Positions 49,301-57,332 of a stretch of DNA of 64,000 nt are shown here, one piece after another. How positions within the stretch are numbered: position 1 is the stretch's first letter; every line of letters starts with the position of its first letter. The translations under genes and the position numbers were made by a program. The DNA is from Flavobacterium pectinovorum (GTDB lineage: Bacteria > Bacteroidota > Bacteroidia > Flavobacteriales > Flavobacteriaceae): positions 558,001 through 622,000 of the forward strand of contig NZ_FRBX01000004.1 in NCBI RefSeq assembly GCF_900142715.1, in the 5' to 3' direction. The notes below the pieces were generated by a model. It was not told the DNA's origin. It saw only the letters and a program-made list of their open reading frames with translations, and made no database searches.

Positions 49301-50371
49301 TTAGTTATTGAAATAAAAACCGTTTGGTAATATCCCAACGCCAAGTTCACTAGTAATTGTTCCTGTTAAAGAATAGATATAAGCATTTCCAGGATCTTGA
49401 TAATTTCCTGCATCAGCGATGTAGATATTATCGTTTTTTACAGCAAAACCATATAGCGTACTAACTTTTGCAGCTTTAAATATTTCAGCAGTTGGTAATG
49501 TGGTAGAAGTTGTCGAAGTTGTATAAACATTACTGTCTACAGTATAATATATTTTACTGTTATTAATATCCATAAAACCAGGATGTGTTACATCTGGGAA
49601 AGTAAGTGTTGATGCAATAGTATTATTGCTCAGGTTAACTTTTACAATTTTACCTGCAGTTTCTGGTGCGGCATAAGAAGGTCTTCCATTGCATAAAACA
49701 TATAAAGTTCCATTGTCTTTTACCAATGCACTTGGTACATCTCCAACTTCAAAGTTTGTTACAACTGCATTAGTAGCAGAGTTAATTACTGTTAATGAAT
49801 TTCCTTGGCCATAACCACCTTTGTGTGCTATATATAGTTTTCCGTCATTTTCAATAATTTTTTCAGGACCTTCAACAACAGAAATTAATGAAGAACTTAT
49901 AGTATTTGTAGCAAGATCAAGTACTGCTACATAATCATCTGTAGTAACTAGCGGATCTCCCCAGTTTGTGATATATCCTTTTCCGTTTGCAAAAGCAATA
50001 AATCTCGGATTGTTTAGATTTGTAGTTATAGTAGTAATACTTTTAAAAGTATATCTGTTAACAACCTCGATTTTGTTTGATGCGTTTACCACTATATAAG
50101 CCAAATCACCATTAAAAACAATACATATAGGAGTATCGCCAGTTACTTTTCCCGGGTTTGCTAATGAAAACACATCGTTTTCGATTTGTAAATCATCAGA
50201 TAAATATGAAATAGCACCGTTTGGGGTTCCAAAATTACCTTCGTTAACAATAAATAATCCGCCATCATAATCACCGCGTGCCTCTTGAGTATTGTCATCA
50301 TCATTGCTACATGACACAAAAAATGCCGAGCTTACTAGAACAGCTAAAAATAGTTTATTGAATCTTTTCAT
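49301..50371 (-). CDS. YncE/DUF5074-like beta-propeller surface lipoprotein (BtuG-like)
   Basis: 356 residues. Lipobox FFVSC gives Cys21, followed by SNDDDN, an acidic run consistent with surface export. The mature part is built of seven or so propeller-like repeats (GGLFIVNEGNFGTPNGAISY, LAYIVVNASNKIEVVNRYTF, KLYIAHKGGYGQGNSLTVIN, NGTLYVLCNG). It is 5 nt downstream of a BtuB-like receptor controlled by a cobalamin riboswitch. In Bacteroides, BtuG is a beta-propeller surface lipoprotein that binds B12 and pairs with BtuB; this gene is a candidate equivalent. The match is by architecture and context only. Confidence 0.8.
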   Translation of the reverse strand: MKRFNKLFLAVLVSSAFFVSCSNDDDNTQEARGDYDGGLFIVNEGNFGTPNGAISYLSDDLQIENDVFSLANPGKVTGDTPICIVFNGDLAYIVVNASNKIEVVNRYTFKSITTITTNLNNPRFIAFANGKGYITNWGDPLVTTDDYVAVLDLATNTISSSLISVVEGPEKIIENDGKLYIAHKGGYGQGNSLTVINSATNAVVTNFEVGDVPSALVKDNGTLYVLCNGRPSYAAPETAGKIVKVNLSNNTIASTLTFPDVTHPGFMDINNSKIYYTVDSNVYTTSTTSTTLPTAEIFKAAKVSTLYGFAVKNDNIYIADAGNYQDPGNAYIYSLTGTITSELGVGILPNGFYFNN

Positions 50372-50376
50372 GGTAT

Positions 50377-52239
50377 TTAAAAATTAAGGTTTATGTATAT
50401 AGAATAATTTCTTCCGGGCATTTGTCTGCTTGTAACAGGTTGGTAATTTTCGTTCCAAACATTTAGTACTTGAAATCCAAGTTTATAACTCTTCTTTTTG
50501 CCAAAATCATAGTCAACACCAACATTCCCAACGTTATAATCTTTAACTTTAGTTGCAGGATTATTAAAAGGTGTTGTATAGGCATCTCCGTTATATAAAT
50601 ACTGAAAATAAGAAGAGAATTTTTTCCAATTGTAAGAGACAGATCCTGTCAGTTTATGGTAAGGAACATATATCAATTGCTTGTAAATTAATTCACCTGC
50701 AATCAATTGTTCGCTTTCTGAAACTGTATAGGCGTACGTTCCATTAATTGTAAAATTATTGTTTGCTATTTTTGGTTTCCATTCTAAAATTACTTCAGCA
50801 CCATAAGCTCTTACTTTATCAGTATTTTCCGGAGACCACATATCTCCGCCGCCTTGTGAAGGAACCCAACGCAATAAATTTTTAATAGAATTGTAATAAG
50901 CCGTTACTGATACTGAAAAATCTTTGGTGAAAAATTCATTACCAATTTCAGCCTGATAAGAAGTTTCGGGTTTTAAATCAGGATTACCGCTTCCTTCCCA
51001 AAACAAATCATTATAAGTAGGCATTCTGAAGTTTTTTGAAGCATTTATTTTTACGCGGTAAAAGTCAGTAAACTGATAACGTGTTCCAAACGAAAAAAGA
51101 AATGGATTTCCGTAATTGTCTGTTACTTCCTGACGAATACTCGCATTATAATCCCATTTGTCACTTAGTGAATGACTTAGTAATATACTCGCAGAGCCTA
51201 TTTCTCTTTTTACATTGTCGATACTCGATCCATATCCTTTATTGCGATTATAATCTACAATCGAGTTTAGTTTAATTTTATCATTTACATCAAACGCCAA
51301 ATCATATTTTATAAGAGAAGTTTCAACTTTTCCGTAAGTGAATAATTCTGAAGTAATACTAGGATAGTATTTATAGGATTCTCCAATATGAGCAACTTTC
51401 AATTTTGATGTAAAACGATTAAAAAGACTTTCCCATTCTAATAAATTTCGGGTATTAAAATCACCATATTTGGTTTTGGAACCATTAGGAGAAGTCAAAG
51501 AAAAATGGCGTTCAGAATCGTAAAACTGGCTATAAACCTTCAAGGTATTTTTCGAATCAATTTTATAACCAAAAGTGGTATTCATACTAGTATTGTAGTA
51601 TTCGCCATTTGTGTTTCGCTGATTTGTATTGCCCGGATATTTAAAATCATTATCAGAACTGTTTCTGGAAATACTTATCTGAAGACTATATTTATCTGAT
51701 GCAACGATAGTACGATAATTGGCGCTCAAAGTATTATAACTTCCTAAGCTAAAAAATACCTGATTTGAGAATTCCTTTTTAAATCGTAAATCATTATTAA
51801 GGTGAATACTTCCGCCAATGGCACTGCTTCCGTATAGAACACTTCCGCCTCCGGCTTTTACAGTTATAGAATTAAAATCTCTTGTTCCGATAGTATTAAA
51901 ATCTGCCTGACCTAAAAACTGAGAATTTATATTTATACCGTTCCAGATAACAGCAGTTTGCGCTCCTGTTGTTCCTCTAAAAGAGGGAGCCGAAGTCATT
52001 CCTAAACCGTTTTCCTTAAAATAAATAACAGTATTATAGTTTAAAAGCGAAGTTAAGGAAGGCTGATTTTTATTGATAACAGAATCATTTAAAACCTGAA
52101 CCGATTGTGAGCTGGAGTATTTTTTTAGATTGACATCAGAAACGATAACTTCCTTAAGTTTTGTAATAGAATCATTTTGCGCCGAAATAAATTGGCACAA
52201 CAATAGAAAACAAAATGCAAAACGTTTTTTTAAAGTCAT
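50377..52239 (-). CDS. BtuB-like TonB-dependent vitamin B12 receptor
   Basis: 620 residues, size of BtuB. Signal peptide, then a plug domain (about 25-150: SVQVLNDSVINKNQPSLTSL, APSFRGTTGAQTAVIWNGIN, GGGSVLYGSSAIGGSIHL) and a 22-strand barrel ending YSIYINLNF. There is no CarboxypepD_reg extension. A cobalamin riboswitch sits in the leader, which names the substrate: corrinoids. It pairs with the BtuG-like lipoprotein downstream. Confidence 0.9.
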   Translation of the reverse strand: MTLKKRFAFCFLLLCQFISAQNDSITKLKEVIVSDVNLKKYSSSQSVQVLNDSVINKNQPSLTSLLNYNTVIYFKENGLGMTSAPSFRGTTGAQTAVIWNGININSQFLGQADFNTIGTRDFNSITVKAGGGSVLYGSSAIGGSIHLNNDLRFKKEFSNQVFFSLGSYNTLSANYRTIVASDKYSLQISISRNSSDNDFKYPGNTNQRNTNGEYYNTSMNTTFGYKIDSKNTLKVYSQFYDSERHFSLTSPNGSKTKYGDFNTRNLLEWESLFNRFTSKLKVAHIGESYKYYPSITSELFTYGKVETSLIKYDLAFDVNDKIKLNSIVDYNRNKGYGSSIDNVKREIGSASILLSHSLSDKWDYNASIRQEVTDNYGNPFLFSFGTRYQFTDFYRVKINASKNFRMPTYNDLFWEGSGNPDLKPETSYQAEIGNEFFTKDFSVSVTAYYNSIKNLLRWVPSQGGGDMWSPENTDKVRAYGAEVILEWKPKIANNNFTINGTYAYTVSESEQLIAGELIYKQLIYVPYHKLTGSVSYNWKKFSSYFQYLYNGDAYTTPFNNPATKVKDYNVGNVGVDYDFGKKKSYKLGFQVLNVWNENYQPVTSRQMPGRNYSIYINLNF

Positions 52240-52280
52240 AATTTCTACACTCTTTTTCCCGAGAGCTCGATATTTGTTAT

Positions 52281-52455
52281 AAAGGCAGGTCTCCTGGCTT
52301 GCGTCTTATTGTTTACCTTCCCACCCGCCGGGGCGAGCAGTGGTTTGTAGATAACAATAAGCATTCATTTAGAACTTAGCTTACAGTTGCGGGAACAGCT
52401 CAAGATTTATACTTGATTCCCTTTTAATGTGTTTGAATAAACACAACCTTAATTT
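52281..52455 (-). ncRNA. Cobalamin riboswitch
   Basis: On the minus strand the conserved elements occur in order: GGGAATCAAGT, GAGCTGTTCCCGCAACTGTA, CCACTG, a GC-rich CGCCCCGGCGGG hairpin, GGGAAGG, and AGCCAGGAGACCTGCC, which is the B12 box. The btuB ATG is 42 nt after the end. Just before it, CGAGAGCTCG (52261-52270) is a 10-nt palindrome that may belong to the expression platform. Binding of adenosylcobalamin would switch off btuB-btuG. Confidence 0.95.
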
Positions 52456-52459
52456 GGCG

Positions 52460-52492
52460 CAAAGATAAAGTTAAAATCATCGAATTTTCAAA
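52460..52492 (-). promoter_or_regulatory. Promoter of the riboswitch-btuB transcript
   Basis: Minus strand TTTG (complement of 52489-52492), about 21 nt spacer, TATCTTTG (complement of 52460-52467). The riboswitch begins about 5 nt later. Confidence 0.7.
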
Positions 52493-52533
52493 TTTGTTTC
52501 ACTTTTTATATCAAATTCTAAACAAAACGACCT

Positions 52534-53070
52534 TTAAAGTACTATTTTTATTACTTGTCCAAAATCTACTTTATTAGTAAAAGCATCTTTTAGGGGTAAA
52601 AAAGTATGATGGCATAAAATACTTCTAATTACGCCGGCATGCGAAATAATAATTACGGGTTGTTTTATTTCTTCTGAAATTTGATGTGACAAAAACTGAC
52701 CAACTCTGTTATGTAATTCAACAAAAGATTCTCCGTTTGAAGCCGGAATATTAACAAAATCCTCCATCCACGGATTCAGTTGCTCGGACAGAATATCATT
52801 CCAGTTTTTCATTTCCCAATCGCCAAAATTCATTTCCATCAATCGTTTGTCTTCCTGATAAGAAATAGTTTTTATTCTTTTTTGAATGTGTTTTGCTAAA
52901 ATAGAACATCTTTTCAACGGACTTGAAAATATAATGGCTTCAGGAGGTAATTGCGAAATGATGTTTTCGAAAACCAAATCAAAAGGCTCAGCAATAGCCA
53001 CATCTGATTGTCCGTAACAAACTCCTTTTTCACAAATAGTTTCGGTATGGCGAACTAGATAAATTTCCAT
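52534..53070 (-). CDS. cobC: Alpha-ribazole phosphatase (histidine phosphatase family)
   Basis: 178 residues. The phosphatase motif LVRHTET (Arg7, His8) with a second HAGVIRSILCHH near 145 marks the histidine phosphatase superfamily. In cobalamin pathways CobC removes the phosphate of alpha-ribazole-5'-phosphate or of cobalamin-5'-phosphate. It overlaps cobS by 16 nt, and the context names it. Confidence 0.85.
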   Translation of the reverse strand: MEIYLVRHTETICEKGVCYGQSDVAIAEPFDLVFENIISQLPPEAIIFSSPLKRCSILAKHIQKRIKTISYQEDKRLMEMNFGDWEMKNWNDILSEQLNPWMEDFVNIPASNGESFVELHNRVGQFLSHQISEEIKQPVIIISHAGVIRSILCHHTFLPLKDAFTNKVDFGQVIKIVL

Positions 53071-53846
53071 AGAAAAAGAATACTTAAATAGTAAATAACT
53101 TCACAAACCTGTTGCGTTGCGCCAAGACAATCTCCCGTATATCCATCAATCCATTTTTGGAAATAACGAGCCAAAAAATAACGGGTTAGAAAAACTGGAA
53201 TTATCGCAAATAAAATTTTATACTGAAAAAAAGCAAGTGCCAACAAAGGAATTAATCCGAAGAAGAAAGCACCAAAAACTTCTTTCCAACTATGCTTATT
53301 TGCGATTGGCTTACTTTTGCTCGAAGCATCATCACGCGAATATTTATGCGTAAAAATGATCGAAATTGCAGCTAAACGACTTAAAGAATGAGCCGAAATA
53401 AACAAAAGGAAAATAAGAAGATGAGCATTATCAGTAGTAAAAAGCAAAATGCCTTCTGAAAGTAATTTGAATTTTAATAAAAAAAGTAAAACTAAACCAA
53501 TTGCCCCATAAGCGCCAATAGCACTGTCCTTCATAATGATCAGGATTTTTTCTTTTGTCCATCCTCCACCAAAACCATCACAGACATCTGCAAAACCATC
53601 TTCGTGAAAAGCTCCCGTTGTTAAAACAGAAGTGATAATTGCAAAAATAACGGCAGTTTCTGTTGATAGAAAAAAAGAAAAAAGATAGAAAGTTAAAAAA
53701 GAAATGCTTCCAACAATCCATCCTATAAAAGGAAAGTAACGAGTAGCTTTATTTAAATATTCAGGATTATGATCGATGTTTTTGGGGCAGGGAATTCGGG
53801 TATAAAACATTAAACAGGTAAAGAAGATATGTAGTTCTTTTTTCAT
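53055..53846 (-). CDS. cobS: Adenosylcobinamide-GDP ribazoletransferase
   Basis: 263 residues with six or so membrane helices. The signature HEDGFADVCDGFGGGWTKEK (near 81-100) with two Asp-rich turns is the CobS active site. It joins adenosylcobinamide-GDP and alpha-ribazole(-P) at the membrane to make cobalamin(-P). The start overlaps nothing; its 3' end overlaps cobC. Confidence 0.93.
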   Translation of the reverse strand: MKKELHIFFTCLMFYTRIPCPKNIDHNPEYLNKATRYFPFIGWIVGSISFLTFYLFSFFLSTETAVIFAIITSVLTTGAFHEDGFADVCDGFGGGWTKEKILIIMKDSAIGAYGAIGLVLLFLLKFKLLSEGILLFTTDNAHLLIFLLFISAHSLSRLAAISIIFTHKYSRDDASSKSKPIANKHSWKEVFGAFFFGLIPLLALAFFQYKILFAIIPVFLTRYFLARYFQKWIDGYTGDCLGATQQVCEVIYYLSILFLWKFI

Positions 53847-53893
53847 TTAAGAGATTTGTTGTTAATTTTAAGAAAATATATTTTAGGTAATCT

Positions 53894-53981
53894 TGTCATT
53901 TCGACGAAGGAGAAATCACACTAGAAACTCACGTACAGTGCGTCGCTCTCTGGATGTGATTTCTCCTTCGTCGAAATGACA
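53894..53981. repeat. 27-bp perfect inverted repeat TGTCATTTCGACGAAGG
   Basis: The arms 53894-53920 and 53955-53981 are exact reverse complements, with a 34-nt loop holding ACTCACGTACAGTGCG. It lies between cobS and the bluB-cobT gene, where it could attenuate read-through. Decayed relatives are at 9011-9127 and 38880-38908. Confidence 0.9.
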
Positions 53982-53995
53982 AACGAAAGACTTGA

Positions 53996-55672
53996 TTACT
54001 TCCTACTAACCCCCGCACTTTCAAAACTAGCCATTTCATTCAAAAAAGCTTCGGCCGATTTTAAAATAGGAAAAGCAATCGCACAACCTGTTCCTTCACC
54101 TAGGCGCAAATCTAGATTTAAAATAGGTTTTGCATGTAAATAATCAAGTAATTTTTGATGTGCTTTTTCGGCAGAACAATGGCAGAAAACACCATTTTTA
54201 TGAATATCAGCATTTATTTTCGAAGCGATTAAAAAAGCCACGCTGCAAATAAAACCATCAACCAGAATTATCATTTTATTTTCAAAAGCAGTTAACATTC
54301 CACTTGCCATTTGTATGATTTCAAAACCGCCAAAATAAGCCAATTGCTGCATTAATTCGGCTTGACCGGAATAATTATCAATTGCTTTTTGAAGTATATT
54401 TTGTTTTTGAAGTAATTTTTCAGCTTCAACTCCAGTTCCTTTTCCCACACATTCTTCAATAGAAAAACCAGTTAAAAGACTCATTAAAATTGAAGCTGTT
54501 GAGGTATTGCCAATACCCATTTCGCCAAAACCAATGCAATTTGAATTTGTTTTTGCAATATCATCAACAATAGATTTTCCTTTTTCAAAACACAATTGTA
54601 ATTCCGTTTCACTCATTGCCGGTGCGTGCAGAAACGATTGTGTTCCTTTTGCAATTTTAGCATTGATTAAATTAGCATTTGTTGGAAAATCGTAGTTTAC
54701 GCCAGCATCTACAATAGATAACTGAATATTATTTTGATTGCAAAAAATATTGATTGCAGCACCGCCTTCGAGAAAATTGCCAACCATTTGTCGGGTGACA
54801 TCTTGCGGATAAGCACTTACACCATGATTTGCGATTCCGTGATCTGCGGCAAAAACCACAATGTTTGGGTTTGTAATTTTAGGATTTAAGGTTTCAAAAA
54901 CCGTTGCCATCTGAAAAGCCAAAGTTTCTAAAGTTCCCAAAGAACCAACAGGTTTGGTTTTAGAATCTATTTTTTCCTGTAGAAGTTTAGCAAAGTCATT
55001 TTTGGTATCAGATTTTTTTGTTTTTAATTGAAAATCTAAAACACGACTTTCAACCACATTTTTGATTTCTTTGCAATCCGGAGCTTCCGATTTCTGCTTC
55101 CAGTGCAACTGCTGCAGCATCGGCTGGTTATTGTAATTCGTTGCCGGTTTTCCAATGCAGAAATAGCCCAAAGGTTCAATGTTTTCAGGTAAATCAAGGA
55201 TTTTTTTAAACTGATAATAGTTCAGGATCGAAACCCAGCCCATTCCGTAACCTTGTTCTGTAAGCGAAAGCCAAATATTTTGTGCAGCACAAACCGAACT
55301 AAACTTTACCGCCTCATTACTGCCAACAGTTCCAATAGTAAACTGATTTAAAACAGATCTGTCATACGCAATAATAAGCCCGATTGGAGCTTCTTCAATC
55401 GCTTCGAGTTTTAACGATCTGTAATGCTCTTTTTGTTCCGGATTATCGGTGAGTTCTTCGGCTTTTTTATTATAATCTAAAAATAGTTTTTTAATAGCGC
55501 TTTTTACTTCAGCCGATTTAATGATAAAATATCTCGTAGCATCCGTCAATCCAACCGAAGGCGCCCAATGTCCGGCCTGCAAAGCTTTTTCGATTACTTC
55601 GTCAGGCACTTCATCAGTTGTAAAATGTCGGGTATCGCGGCGGGATTTTAATATATCATCTAGATGGCTCAT
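53996..55672 (-). CDS. Fused BluB-CobT: DMB synthase and nicotinate-nucleotide-DMB phosphoribosyltransferase
   Basis: 558 residues in two halves. Residues 1-205 are a flavin-dependent nitroreductase-fold domain: SRRDTRHFTTDEVPDE, GHWAPSVGLTDATRYF, NQFTIGTVGSNEAVKFSS and QGYGMGWVSILNYYQ, matching BluB, which turns FMNH2 into 5,6-dimethylbenzimidazole. Residues about 230-558 match CobT: KPVGSLGTLETLA, FAADHGIANHGVSAYPQDVTRQ, FGEMGIGNTSTAS, KGTGVEAEKL, and the C-terminal block LNLDLRLGEGTGCAIA. CobT attaches DMB to ribose-phosphate. The fusion channels lower-ligand synthesis directly into activation. Confidence 0.93.
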   Translation of the reverse strand: MSHLDDILKSRRDTRHFTTDEVPDEVIEKALQAGHWAPSVGLTDATRYFIIKSAEVKSAIKKLFLDYNKKAEELTDNPEQKEHYRSLKLEAIEEAPIGLIIAYDRSVLNQFTIGTVGSNEAVKFSSVCAAQNIWLSLTEQGYGMGWVSILNYYQFKKILDLPENIEPLGYFCIGKPATNYNNQPMLQQLHWKQKSEAPDCKEIKNVVESRVLDFQLKTKKSDTKNDFAKLLQEKIDSKTKPVGSLGTLETLAFQMATVFETLNPKITNPNIVVFAADHGIANHGVSAYPQDVTRQMVGNFLEGGAAINIFCNQNNIQLSIVDAGVNYDFPTNANLINAKIAKGTQSFLHAPAMSETELQLCFEKGKSIVDDIAKTNSNCIGFGEMGIGNTSTASILMSLLTGFSIEECVGKGTGVEAEKLLQKQNILQKAIDNYSGQAELMQQLAYFGGFEIIQMASGMLTAFENKMIILVDGFICSVAFLIASKINADIHKNGVFCHCSAEKAHQKLLDYLHAKPILNLDLRLGEGTGCAIAFPILKSAEAFLNEMASFESAGVSRK

Positions 55673-55689
55673 AATTTATAAAATTACAA

Positions 55690-55835
55690 TTTTTAAATTC
55701 CAAATATGTGGGAAATTCCAATAAAAAAAATCCAAATTCCAAAAAAGGAAATATTAATACAATTTGAAAATTTAGTACATAAGTAAAGATAAACTATAGC
55801 TTTGGAATTTGGAATTTTAAAAATTTGGAATTTAT
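55690..55835. repeat. AATTCCAAATTCCAA inverted repeat
   Basis: TTTAAATTCCAAATATGTGG, AAATCCAAATTCCAAAAAAG at the left, TTTGGAATTTGGAATTTTAA and AAATTTGGAATTTA at the right. Imperfect inverted repeat in the gap between bluB-cobT and cobU; a single arm recurs at 38775-38815. Confidence 0.65.
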
Positions 55836-55844
55836 TTTTAGAAA

Positions 55845-56357
55845 TTATAACCCCTTAATCCTGACCGGAATTCCAGAAACCATCAAAATAACTTCATCTG
55901 CTTTTGATGCCAAAAACTGATTCATCCAGCCTTGCAGTTCTGTAAATTTTCTTCCAATTTGAGTTTCTGCATGAACGCCCATTCCAATTTCATTGGTTAC
56001 AATAATAAATATTGTATTTTCCTGACTGGCAATCGAAAGGAATTCTTTTTTAGCCTCTTCAAGGCTTAAATTTACATCATAATTAGTATCGACAAAAAAG
56101 TTCGTCAGCCAAAGCGTAACGCAATCAATCAGCGCTACTTTTCCTGAAAAATCAATTTCACTAATATATTTCTCTTTTTCAATATTAGTCCAGCGTTCGT
56201 CGCGTTCTTGTTGATGACGATCAATTCTATTTTGAAAATCAACATCCCATTTTCTGGCTGTTGCTACATAAATTGGAGATTCGGAAAGCTGCAAAGCCAG
56301 ATTTTGCGCATAAGTGCTTTTTCCTGATCGTTCACCGCCGGTAATTAAGTAAATCAT
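55845..56357 (-). CDS. cobU: Adenosylcobinamide kinase/guanylyltransferase
   Basis: 170 residues. Walker A ITGGERSGKSTYAQ (5-18) is the CobU/CobP signature, with ALIDCVTLWLTNFF and IFIIVTNEIGMGVH (the NEIGxG loop with its GMP-transfer role) following. It phosphorylates adenosylcobinamide and then adds GMP. The four-helix-bundle gene begins 23 nt upstream of it. Confidence 0.95.
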   Translation of the reverse strand: MIYLITGGERSGKSTYAQNLALQLSESPIYVATARKWDVDFQNRIDRHQQERDERWTNIEKEKYISEIDFSGKVALIDCVTLWLTNFFVDTNYDVNLSLEEAKKEFLSIASQENTIFIIVTNEIGMGVHAETQIGRKFTELQGWMNQFLASKADEVILMVSGIPVRIKGL

Positions 56358-56375
56358 TTATAATGGTTAATTATT

Positions 56376-56393
56376 AATTGTTAGTTGTTAATT
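56376..56393. repeat. Left arm of perfect 18-bp inverted repeat around the four-helix-bundle gene
   Basis: AATTGTTAGTTGTTAATT. Its exact reverse complement is at 56768-56785. This arm contains the stop codon (56381-56383) of the enclosed gene. Confidence 0.85.
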
Positions 56394-56767
56394 TTAAGAA
56401 GAGACTCTTTAGAAATGATCTGTTTTTTTGTGGTTTTAAGAATGCTGGTTATTAATTTTAATATTGCGATTGCATCATTATTAATATTTTCGAATTCTTT
56501 TTCATTTAAATAATCTGTTGCTTTTAATAGCTCTAACCAATAAACAGATTCGTTCGCTTCTTTTTGGGCTATCGCAAATTTATGAATGAAATCATTTTTA
56601 CTTTCAGCATGTTCAGCTTCTCGAATCATGGCACCAATACTTGTTCCAGATCTTAGGAGTTGTTTAGAAAGTGTAAATTCTTTTTTTTCATTACATAGAT
56701 ATTGGTATAATTTGACAATTCGGATAGCAAAATCAAAACTTTTATCTTTTACAATGTTGTTTTTCAT
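56381..56767 (-). CDS. Four-helix-bundle protein (S23/IVP family)
   Basis: 128 residues from ATG 56767 (MKNNIVKDKSFDFAIRIVKL); a three-codon-longer start is inside the inverted repeat and less likely. The pattern LYQYLCNEKKEFTLSKQLLR, SGTSIGAMIREAEHAESKND, FIHKFAIAQKEANESVYWLE is that of the S23 (23S rRNA intervening-sequence protein) family, a compact pentamer-forming helical bundle. The usual home of this family is inside rRNA intervening sequences or other mobile inserts. Here it lies in a cobalamin operon, closely wrapped by 18-bp inverted repeats. No enzymatic role is known. Confidence 0.87.
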   Translation of the reverse strand: MKNNIVKDKSFDFAIRIVKLYQYLCNEKKEFTLSKQLLRSGTSIGAMIREAEHAESKNDFIHKFAIAQKEANESVYWLELLKATDYLNEKEFENINNDAIAILKLITSILKTTKKQIISKESLLKINN

Positions 56768-56785
56768 AATTAACAACTAACAATT
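56768..56785. repeat. Right arm of perfect 18-bp inverted repeat around the four-helix-bundle gene
   Basis: AATTAACAACTAACAATT, exact complement of 56376-56393, directly before the ATG at 56767 of the enclosed gene. Confidence 0.85.
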
Positions 56786-56797
56786 TATAATTTATAA

Positions 56798-57160
56798 TTA
56801 ATAGGGGCAATGCCGACAGTTGTTACCACAGCAATTTCCTCTTTTTAAATGAAACCACGTTGTAAAAACATAATTGCCGTTTTCAATATAAAAATCAACA
56901 TCCTCGATTAGTTTTTCTGTTTTTGGTAAAGATAAGGCTTTATTTTGTAGTGCTTTTTGGGGAGTCATAGTTTCGATATAAGCGTCTATTTTGTCAATAC
57001 AAGCTTCTTTAAAGCAATCTGGGCAGAGGCAATCTCCTCCATCAGAAAGATTAAAAATAGGAGGGTAGTCGTTACACCAACATTTGTTTTCAACAGAAAT
57101 ATCTCCGCAACTAAATGCAGAGTCGCAACTCGAGCAAATTTTGGTTTTTGTGGTATTCAT
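56798..57160 (-). CDS. Cysteine-rich CWC protein fused to DUF5522-like tail
   Basis: 120 residues with 15 Cys. The N-terminal half shows the CWC pattern (CSSCDSAFSCG, ENKCWCNDYPPIF, CLCPDCFKEAC), likely a zinc or iron-sulfur-binding knot. The C-terminal block VDFYIENGNYVFTTWFHLKR, GNCCGNNCRHCPY is the DUF5522 signature. It is the promoter-proximal gene of the minus-strand cobalamin run. Metal binding is strongly suggested by the Cys; no function is established. Confidence 0.8.
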   Translation of the reverse strand: MNTTKTKICSSCDSAFSCGDISVENKCWCNDYPPIFNLSDGGDCLCPDCFKEACIDKIDAYIETMTPQKALQNKALSLPKTEKLIEDVDFYIENGNYVFTTWFHLKRGNCCGNNCRHCPY

Positions 57161-57228
57161 AATAGTAGGTAAAGATAAATTTGGTTTTTGTAAGAATAAA
57201 GGTAAATAAAAAATTTATAAATTGCGTT

Positions 57229-57236
57229 ACCTTTGT
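57229..57236 (+). promoter_or_regulatory. Putative -7 box of the btuFCD transcript
   Basis: TACCTTTG fits TAnnTTTG, 97 nt before the btuF-like ATG. I see no second cobalamin riboswitch in this leader. Confidence 0.4.
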
Positions 57237-57332
57237 CCTCATTGAAAAATTTCGATTGTGAATCGCCGTGATTCAAATTTGAATGACAATAAGCAATAAC
57301 GATACCATAATTTCAAAATATATAACCTACAT

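Noticed and set aside
53894..53981. Invertible promoter flanked by inverted repeats
   Set aside because: The 34-nt loop contains no TAnnTTTG box and no invertase gene is near.
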